Origin: Anaerolineae bacterium
Lineage (GTDB): Bacteria > Chloroflexota > Anaerolineae > B4-G1 > DUEL01
DNA length: 10,127 nucleotides
NCBI GenBank assembly: GCA_029932895.1
Contig: JAOZPF010000009.1
Location: 9,636 to 19,762 of the forward strand
Direction: 5' to 3'
The position numbers and the translations under genes are program-made. Below are positions 1 through 6,200 of the stretch, piece by piece. The number at the start of each line of letters is the position of its first letter. Position 1 is the stretch's first letter. The notes under the pieces are model-generated. The model had not been told where the DNA came from and made no database searches. It saw nothing but the letters and a program-made list of their open reading frames with translations.

Positions 1-1148
1 GAGAGAAACCGCTCCGGGTGAACCAGGTAATGGAGAAAGAGTGGAGCCGCGGCGACAGCCAAGCCTAGGGCCAGCAGCGTCAGCCCCCGGCCCTGCCGGA
101 CGAAGAAGCGAGGTTCAGCCAGCGCCCGCCAGCCCAGGTAAAAGAGCGCCATGACCATCGCCAGCCGTGCCCCGAAGTAACCATACCAGGAGAGACCCAG
201 TACCACACCGGCCAGCCCCATCCACACGTAGGAGCGGCCCTTGTCGGGGCCGGCAGCGAGGGGGCGCTCCCGGCGGAGGCCGCGTAATAGCAGGTAGAGG
301 GCCAGCGCGCCAAAGAAGCCATCCGCCACCTGGTTCGAGGCCAGGCGGCTAAAGTGGATCCCATAGTGACCGAACGCGACCAGCACCGCCGCGGTCCATC
401 CCACCCAACGCCCCAACAGCTCCCGGGCCAGCAAAAAGGTAGCCAGGACCGTGGCTGTACCAATCAGGGCGGAGAGCGCCCGCGCCCCGGCGACGGTAGC
501 GCCAAAGACGCGCATCGCCAGTCCATAGGCCAGAAAGGACATTGTGGGGACGCTGTACCAACCGGTGGAAAAGGGGTTGCCCAACGGCCCCGTCACCAAT
601 CGCAGCCCAGCCAGCGCCTGGGTCCCCTCGTCGCCGCCAAAGTTGGCGGGGATGCTCTCCAGATGTACCGCCCGGACAGCCAGCGCCGCTAGCAGCAACA
701 GCGTCATCCCCCCCATCTCCAGGCGGTGCGTCCGTCCCCACTCCATCAGCCGGCGGTCCCACTCTGGCTCTGGGCGGGGCATCAGCGCGACGACAAAGAG
801 AACCAGGCCCAGCAGCCAGGCGACCAGGCAGCCGGTGAAATCCGTACCCGGTGCGGCCCGCACCGCGCTCAGGCCAGCCCCGACCACCAGGCCAACGCTG
901 GCAGCCACGAGCAGCGACCGTCCTGGCTGCGTCGACGCCTGGCGCAGGAACCGCAACGGCCAAAGTGGAAAGTGGGGGAGGGCGCTCAAGCGCCGGTAGG
1001 CAGCCGCCCAACAGAGCGCCCCCAGCACACAAAAGATCACCCCGTCCCACACGTACATCTTGCGCAGGACAAAGTAGGCCTGCCCCAGCAGTATCAGCGC
1101 AAGCCCCACCGTCAGCAACAGCGCAGCGACCCACCGCTTACGGTTCAT
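1..1148 (-). CDS. GT39/ArnT-like membrane glycosyltransferase, C-terminus cut by window edge
   Basis: Reading the minus strand from ATG 1148-1146 gives an open frame of 382 codons to the left edge. The protein is strongly hydrophobic, with likely membrane helices near residues 7-27, 34-50, 76-97, 104-124, 148-164, 200-215, 225-241, 248-262, 276-288, 308-323, 330-340 and 355-373. A loop after the fifth helix carries FGGDEGTQA (D173, E174), the acidic pair expected in the first outer loop of GT-C enzymes such as ArnT and protein mannosyltransferases. These enzymes move a sugar from a polyprenyl-phosphate donor on the outer membrane face. About 150 residues with four helices precede this loop, more than in a minimal GT39 enzyme. 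The start lies inside the methyltransferase gene (11-bp overlap), with a GGTGA-type ribosome site just before it. Acceptor and donor are unknown. The family call is fairly sure, the exact function is not. Confidence 0.82.
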   Translation of the reverse strand, partial: MNRKRWVAALLLTVGLALILLGQAYFVLRKMYVWDGVIFCVLGALCWAAAYRRLSALPHFPLWPLRFLRQASTQPGRSLLVAASVGLVVGAGLSAVRAAPGTDFTGCLVAWLLGLVLFVVALMPRPEPEWDRRLMEWGRTHRLEMGGMTLLLLAALAVRAVHLESIPANFGGDEGTQALAGLRLVTGPLGNPFSTGWYSVPTMSFLAYGLAMRVFGATVAGARALSALIGTATVLATFLLARELLGRWVGWTAAVLVAFGHYGIHFSRLASNQVADGFFGALALYLLLRGLRRERPLAAGPDKGRSYVWMGLAGVVLGLSWYGYFGARLAMVMALFYLGWRALAEPRFFVRQGRGLTLLALGLAVAAAPLFLHYLVHPERFL

Positions 1149-1932
1149 CCTCACCCTTTGCAGCCACAAAGAACAGACAGGCCCCCTCGTCGGGCAACGG
1201 CTCCTCGTAGAGCGGCCGGACCAGCCGCTCGGTGAACCAGAGATTCAGATGAGAGGGCCAGAGCACCCACCGTCCCAGTAAGGTTTTCCACACCAGCGAT
1301 GGCAATCCCAGATAATGCCCCCACTCCAACGCCGTCAGGGCGCGGCGGGAGAAATAGGGGAACCAGCGCACCAAGCGCAGCCCCACCTCCTCCAGCCGCG
1401 TCCGCCAGACCTCTGCTCCATCACAGTGATAATGCCGGGCAACGCGATTGAAAAAAGCGCGGTAGGCGTTCCCCGCCGCAGCGAACCCCACCCGGTCCAG
1501 CGCCCGCCCCACGGAGAGGAAGGGGAGAAAGTTGGGGCCGGGCACGCAAAAGTAAAAAGCGCCGCCCGGCATCAGCAGCCGCGCCACCTCCGCCAGCACC
1601 GGCTCCAGCACCGGAATGTGTTCGAGCACCGAGTTACTGACCACCGTGGCAAAGGTCGCATCGGGGAAGGGAGCACGTCCGCCGTCGGCACGGACCAGCA
1701 GCCGGTACCCTCCACGCCGACGAGCTTCTGCCAGCGGCCCGGCCCAGGGGTCCAACCCCACCTGCGGCGGGCGCGGCAGCCCCACCGCCCCGAAATGTCC
1801 ATCCCCGCAGCCCAGGTCGAGCACCGGCTCTGCCAGCGGCAGATCGAGGTAGAAACGCGCCTCAGTTGCGCGCAGGAGGGCGCGAAAGGCAGGCAGGTCG
1901 CGCAAATGTCGCCACAGCAGATCGTTGGTCAC
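1138..1932 (-). CDS. Class I SAM-dependent methyltransferase (Methyltransf_11 type)
   Basis: The product has 264 residues. It shows the class I methyltransferase motifs in order: motif I VLDLGCGDGHFG (37-48) for SAM binding, GLD (59-61) at the end of strand beta 2, a motif II region FPDATFATVVSNSVLEHI (89-106) and motif III LLMPGGAFYF (119-128). Residues 150-240 are rich in aromatic and basic residues (for example WFPYFSRRALTALEWGHYLG, 190-209) and could bind a lipid-linked or membrane-surface substrate. That role is inferred. The start is GTG 1932-1930. No other good start lies nearby, and a strong promoter ends 7 nt before it, leaving no room for a ribosome site. It forms an operon with the overlapping GT39 gene, which suggests methylation of a sugar, polyprenol or envelope lipid in the same pathway. 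The substrate cannot be read from the sequence. Confidence 0.88.
   Translation of the reverse strand: MTNDLLWRHLRDLPAFRALLRATEARFYLDLPLAEPVLDLGCGDGHFGAVGLPRPPQVGLDPWAGPLAEARRRGGYRLLVRADGGRAPFPDATFATVVSNSVLEHIPVLEPVLAEVARLLMPGGAFYFCVPGPNFLPFLSVGRALDRVGFAAAGNAYRAFFNRVARHYHCDGAEVWRTRLEEVGLRLVRWFPYFSRRALTALEWGHYLGLPSLVWKTLLGRWVLWPSHLNLWFTERLVRPLYEEPLPDEGACLFFVAAKGEDEP
1149..1159 (-). promoter_or_regulatory. Ribosome binding site of the glycosyltransferase gene, inside the methyltransferase gene
   Basis: The minus strand reads AAAGGGTGAGG directly before ATG 1148. GGTGA matches part of the anti-Shine-Dalgarno complement. It lies within the last codons of the upstream gene, so translation of the second gene is probably coupled to the first. 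Confidence 0.5.
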
Positions 1933-1939
1933 AGGCCAG

Positions 1940-1967
1940 AGTATACCAGGAGCACCCAGTTCGTCAA
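1940..1967 (-). promoter_or_regulatory. Promoter for the methyltransferase-glycosyltransferase operon, predicted leaderless
   Basis: On the minus strand a -35 box TTGACG (1967-1962, 5 of 6 consensus bases) is followed by a 16-bp spacer and a -10 box TATACT (1945-1940, 5 of 6). The spacer ends in TGG, giving an extended -10 of the form TGnTATACT. The box is 7 nt upstream of the GTG start, so transcription should begin at or within a base or two of that GTG. The promoter fills the 37-bp gap after the YdjM-like gene. Confidence 0.75.
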
Positions 1968-1969
1968 CC

Positions 1970-3007
1970 CTACCCGACCTCGACCTCCTCCGTCTCCGAG
2001 ACGATATCCCGCTGCTGGAGTGATTCCTTGGTCTCTGCCTTGCCCCGTCGCTGCAACTGGTAGAATCCTCCCAGCACCACCAGCGGCAGCGCGACCGCCA
2101 GCAGTAAAAAGACCTGCCCGTCCAGCCGGGGAGCGGCAGAGAAGCGGTCCAGGTTGAAAATGATCAGCGCCACCGCCGTCCAGACAGTGAGAAAATTGGG
2201 GATGCTGTCGCCGGAGCGAAGGAGCTGCAGGCCGATGAGCCGTTCTTTAGTGAAAGGGTAGAAAAGATTGCTGCCCATAAAACCAAGCTGGTCCTCCAAA
2301 ACGTGCCCGGCAAAACCCAGGCCGGTCACCAATCCCACCCAGAGCGGCAGGCTGGTCAGCCCACCCGGAATAAGCAGTTCGACCAGCGCGGCAATTCCAG
2401 CGGCGAGCAACCCCAGCGCGACAGCCAGCGTCAGGCTGTGCGACCAGCGACGGTGCCAGTCCAGAAAATGGACGTGGAGTTGATCCCCCTTGCGCACGAA
2501 CTTGAAGGAGGGGCCGCTGAAAATGTCCACCCGGTTCTCGGCGTCGTAGGTGTGGACCATCGGCACGCCGACCTTGAGCCGCACCTCCTCCGCCCCCTGC
2601 GGTTCGGAACCGGGGAAGGGGACCTGTCCGGTGTTGACGACGGGGCCGATGCGCACTACTACCTCGTTCGCGGCAGGGTTGAAGCGGATGATGTACTGCC
2701 GCCACAGGTCGGCCCCCAGGCGGATGGTATGCAGCATGACATTTTGCGGTTTACCCGTCTCGTAGGCCTGCCGCATTGCCCCCACAAGCTTCTCGGCGAT
2801 CTCGCGGGCATCGGGCTCTGCCCCGGGGTCGATCTCGGTGTCATAACGCTCAAAGTAGCGAGCGAATTTGAAATCCAGTGTGTCCGGGAGAATGCCGGCG
2901 ATGCCCCCCAGCATCGGCAGGACCGACCCCGCTGCCGCCTGCTGCACTACCGCGGGAAAAAAGGTGGCGATAGCCACGCCAGTGATAAAGTGGGCAATCC
3001 CTTTCAT
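1970..3007 (-). CDS. YdjM-like membrane-bound metal-dependent hydrolase with large insert
   Basis: The product has 345 residues. The order of motifs fits the YdjM/DUF457 membrane hydrolase family (PF04307): an N-terminal histidine in KGIAHFITGVA (H6), LPDTLDF (D42, D45), WHRRWSHSL (H185, H190) and GFAGHVLEDQLGFMGSNLFYPF (H235, D239). In E. coli YdjM the LPD and HR..THS motifs lie close together. Here about 138 mostly polar residues (46-183) separate them, probably a soluble domain. Membrane helices are likely near 8-24, 192-213, 218-236, 271-286 and 297-316, and the tail is charged and acidic. ATG 3007 has the ribosome site AGAGGTGA three bases upstream and a plausible promoter behind it. The substrate of this family is not established to my knowledge. 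In E. coli the gene is LexA-controlled, but I see no SOS box here. Confidence 0.8.
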   Translation of the reverse strand: MKGIAHFITGVAIATFFPAVVQQAAAGSVLPMLGGIAGILPDTLDFKFARYFERYDTEIDPGAEPDAREIAEKLVGAMRQAYETGKPQNVMLHTIRLGADLWRQYIIRFNPAANEVVVRIGPVVNTGQVPFPGSEPQGAEEVRLKVGVPMVHTYDAENRVDIFSGPSFKFVRKGDQLHVHFLDWHRRWSHSLTLAVALGLLAAGIAALVELLIPGGLTSLPLWVGLVTGLGFAGHVLEDQLGFMGSNLFYPFTKERLIGLQLLRSGDSIPNFLTVWTAVALIIFNLDRFSAAPRLDGQVFLLLAVALPLVVLGGFYQLQRRGKAETKESLQQRDIVSETEEVEVG

Positions 3008-3010
3008 CCG

Positions 3011-3018
3011 TCACCTCT
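3011..3018 (-). promoter_or_regulatory. Ribosome binding site of the YdjM-like gene
   Basis: AGAGGTGA on the minus strand matches seven of the eight bases of GGAGGTGA. It ends 3 nt before ATG 3007 and supports that start. Confidence 0.7.
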
Positions 3019-3039
3019 GGGCCAGAGAGTCAGGATTGA

Positions 3040-3067
3040 ATTCTACCCCTCTTGGCGTTATGCGCAA
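3040..3067 (-). promoter_or_regulatory. Putative promoter of the YdjM-like gene
   Basis: The -10 box TAGAAT (3045-3040, 5 of 6) and -35 box TTGCGC (3067-3062, 3 of 6) are separated by 16 bp. Transcription would start near 3033, giving a leader of about 25 nt that contains the ribosome site. The weak -35 keeps the confidence moderate. Confidence 0.45.
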
Positions 3068-3117
3068 GTGGGCAATGCGGGGCAACCGCCGCTCGGACCG
3101 CGGCAAACCAAGTCCTC

Positions 3118-3139
3118 ACCGGCTAAAGCCTCTATTCCA
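3118..3139 (+). repeat. CGGCTAAAGCC repeat, copy A
   Basis: Copy A of a 22-bp spacer repeat with core CGGCTAAAGCCTCTATTCC. The family consensus has C where this copy has its fourth-last T. It contains the small hairpin-like GGCT-AA-AGCC. Copies B, C and D lie at 3201, 9050 and 9071. No copy is inside a gene. Confidence 0.8.
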
Positions 3140-3161
3140 TCGCGCTCCGGCGGGTCGGACA

Positions 3162-3179
3162 GGCGGGTGGTGACCCGCC
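3162..3179 (+). repeat. Perfect 7-bp inverted repeat with 4-nt loop between repeat copies A and B
   Basis: GGCGGGT (3162-3168) and ACCCGCC (3173-3179) are exact inverted repeats around GGTG. No T-run follows and no gene points into it, because the spacer is divergent. It is therefore more likely part of a dispersed repeat than a terminator. Confidence 0.7.
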
Positions 3180-3200
3180 CTAGCAGGATTAGGGTGGCAA

Positions 3201-3222
3201 ACCGGCTAAAGCCTCTACTCCA
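3201..3222 (+). repeat. CGGCTAAAGCC repeat, copy B
   Basis: Differs from copy A at one base across 22 bp (CGGCTAAAGCCTCTACTCC core). Its GGCTAAAGCC starts exactly 83 bp after that of copy A. It lies about 30 bp upstream of the -35 region of the cyclase gene. Confidence 0.8.
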
Positions 3223-3254
3223 GCTCGCTTCAGGTAGGACGTTGCCAGGGGAAG

Positions 3255-3283
3255 GTGGCACACCGCCGGGAACGGGGTATAAT
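3255..3283 (+). promoter_or_regulatory. Promoter of the cyclase-ATPase-TPR gene, predicted leaderless
   Basis: A perfect -10 box TATAAT (3278-3283) lies 17 bp downstream of GTGGCA (3255-3260, 4 of 6 against TTGACA). The ATG at 3291 begins 7 nt after the -10 box, at about the expected transcription start. No Shine-Dalgarno site fits between them. The spacing is the same as at the methyltransferase promoter. Confidence 0.7.
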
Positions 3284-3290
3284 GACTCTG

Positions 3291-6200
3291 ATGGGAGCGC
3301 AGGAACGGGACTCGACTCATTCGCTGGAGGCCTATCTTCCCCTGGACCGGCGTCGCGCGCTGGCGCGAGGGGAAAACCTGCCCGAGCGTCAGGCAGGCAC
3401 AGCTCTCTTTGCCGATGTGAGTGGCTTTACCCCCTTGATGGAGCACCTGGCCCTGACGCTAGGCCCCCAGCGGGGAGCCGAGGAACTGACCCACATCCTC
3501 AACCGGCTGTTCACCCCCCTCGTCGGCGAGGTCCATCGCCACGGCGGCTCCATCGTCGCCTTTGGCGGCGACGCCCTGACATGCTGGTTCGCCGGCGAGC
3601 CGGCGCAGGCCGCCCTGCAAGCAGCGGCCTGCGGGCAGGCTCTCCAGCGTCACGTCGCTCACTTTGAGCGGCTGGAGACACCAGCCGGCCCCGTGACGCT
3701 CTCGATGCATGTGGGTATCGGCTCCGGTCAGGCGCGCCGATTCCGGGTCGGCAGGCCGCCCCACGGCCTCCTGGACGTGCTGGCGGGATCCGTGCTGGAG
3801 CGGATGGGCAAGGCGCAGGCACTGGCCTCCACCGGTCAGGTAGTGGTGGATGAGAGAACGGCAGCCCACCTGCCAGCGCCGGCCCTATCATCTCTCGCGA
3901 CGGGGTTCTTTTTGCTTGGCAGTTCCCCTCTCCCCGTCCCACTCTCCGTCCAGGACAAACAGCTCCCTCCCCTCCCTGCTGACCGCATCCTACAGTGGGT
4001 CGCCGCACCTCTCATCCGCCGTGTGCAGGCCAGCGCCGGGGAGTTTGCCGCCGAGTTGCGCCTCGTCACTAGCCTTTTCGTCCAGTTCGCCGGCCTGGAC
4101 TATGACGGGGACCCGGAGGTGGGGGACAAGTTGCGCGCCTACGTTGCGCTGGCACAGGAGCAACTGGCCCGCTACGAGGGCTACCTGGCTCTGGTTGCCT
4201 GCGGCGACAAGGGCAGCATACTCCACATCTTTTTCGGCGCTCCCATCTCACACGAGGACGACCCCAACCGCGCTGTCACCTTTGCCCTCGGGTTCCAGAG
4301 AGCAGTCGGGAAGCTCCCCTTCATCCACGAGCAACGCATCGGCCTCAGCCTGGGGCGGGTCTATGCCGGCGTCCTGGGGTCGCCGCGGCGCTGCACCTAC
4401 ACCGTCCTCGGAGATGAGGTCAATGTAAGCGCCCGGCTGATGCAGGCCGCCGCTGCAAATCAGATCCTGGTCAGCCGACGGGTCCAGCAGGCCGCCGTGG
4501 CCCACTATGCCTTCCACCATCTCGGCTCGGTGGAGGCCAAGGGAAAGGAAAAAACTATTCCCGTCTTTGAGCCACTGAGGCCCCAAGAGCGCCGCCCCCT
4601 TGTGGAGAACCGGGAGCGGCTGGTTGGTCGTGAGGAGGAGAAACGAGCCATCGCCGGCCTGTTGGACGAGGTGGAGAGCAACAAGGGTCATGTTCTTCAA
4701 ATCGTGGGTGAGGCAGGAGTCGGTAAATCGGCACTGGTTCGCGAACTGTTGCGGCGGGCACAGGAGCGCGGCTGGCGTACTCACGTTGGCATCTGCCTGA
4801 GCTATGGTCAGCACACTCCCTATCTACCGTGGCGAACGGTCCTGGAGGAGGTCTGCCGATTGACTCCAGAGATGGAGTCCGGTCAGCGGACTGCCCATCT
4901 CAAGGAGGCGGTGGACGAATTACCCGACCCCCCCGGTCGGCCCGGCTACTGGCGAGCGCGTTTTCCCCTGCTGGCAGAGGCGATGGGCCTGGACGCACCA
5001 GAGACCGCCCTCACCCGCTCGCTGGAGGGAGAGCTCCGCCGCGACAACACCTTTCAGATTCTGGAAGCTCTGGTGCGTCGCCTGGCGGCACAAAGACCGA
5101 CCGCCGTGGTATTGGAGGACGCCTACTGGGCCGACGAACTCTCCCTGGCTTTGGTCGCCCACATCGGACGCAGCCTCGGAGACTCCCCCCTCCTTCTGGT
5201 CCTGGTCCGTCGCCCTTTCACCGCAGCCGCCCCCCTGGTCGATCGAGCATTGCAGACCATTCCTCACCAGGTGACCATCTCTCTGCGCCCCCTCGTGGGC
5301 CACTCGGCTGACGAACTGGCCCGCGAACGGCTGCAAGCGACTACCCTCCCTCCCCCGCTGGAAACCCTGCTGCGAGAAAAGGCGCAGGGCAATCCCTTCT
5401 TCATCGAGGAACTACTGCGCGCCCTCCAGGAGGCCGGGTACCTGGAGCGAAGGGAAAGCGGCGTCGAGTTGACCGGAGCATGGGAGCAGGTTGAGCTGCC
5501 AGACACCATCGAGGGCGTGGTCCGCGCCCGTCTGGACAGACTGGCAGAGAGCAACCGGCTGACCCTGAAAGTGGCCTCGGTCATCGGTCGCACCTTCCGC
5601 CGTCCTCTTTTGCAGCAAGTACACCCAGCCCGGCCCGCAGAACCTACCCTGGCCCGTCAACTGTCCAGCCTAGGGCGGGCCGAATTCACCCAACTGGAGG
5701 AAGGTCCCCCCGAGTGGCGCTATATCTTCCGTCACCCCATCCTCCACGAGGTGACCTACGAGACCATGCTTTTTGCCCAGCGGCGCAAGCTGCACGGCGC
5801 CATCGGCTTTGCGCTGGAGAGCCGGTATGGGGACGACATCCAGCAGGGGTTGGACCTGCTGGCCTATCACTTTGCCCGCAGCGAGGAGCGGGAAAAGGGC
5901 ATCCACTACCTCCAACTGGCGGGAGACAAGGCCCGGCGGGAGTATGCCAACCAGGTCGCTCTCGACCACTATAGCCGGGCGTTGGAGCTGGTACGGCCGG
6001 AGGAAAGAGAACATCGCTACGACCTGTTGGCAGGGCGGGAAAGGATCTATAACCTGCTCGGGGATCGCGCTGCCCAGGAGCGTGACCTGGAGGAGATGGC
6101 GCTCATCGCCGGGGAGCTGAGCGACGGCTGGCGCCAGGCAAAAGTGCTGAACCGGAAGGCGCGGCTGGCTGTTGATACGGGAGCTTTCCACGAGGCCCAA

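Larger units (their letters stand above)
3008..3290. other. Divergent intergenic region
   Basis: This 283-bp spacer separates the YdjM-like gene (leftward) from the cyclase gene (rightward). It holds a promoter for each gene, repeat copies A and B and a GC-rich hairpin. I see no small ORF with a ribosome site and no recognisable regulator operator in the rest. Confidence 0.7.

Noticed and set aside
349..1134. A 261-codon minus-strand frame overlapping the glycosyltransferase gene
   Set aside because: Its translation is Gly/Arg/Ala-rich without family features. The frame starting at ATG 1148 gives a coherent membrane protein with the FGGDEG loop and runs past the window edge.
3117..3222. CRISPR-like array from the repeat copies A and B
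   Set aside because: There are only two copies here, they are 22 bp long, no regular spacer series exists and no cas gene is visible. They behave like dispersed spacer repeats.
3255..3290. GTG 3255 or ATG 3282 as the start of the cyclase gene
   Set aside because: The -10 box lies at 3278-3283, between GTG 3255 and ATG 3291, and ATG 3282 overlaps it. An mRNA from this promoter would lack both.
2303..3667. A 454-codon plus-strand frame across the YdjM-like gene, the divergent spacer and the cyclase start
   Set aside because: It is antisense to a well-supported gene, crosses two promoters and shows no domain. Long antisense frames are expected at this GC content.
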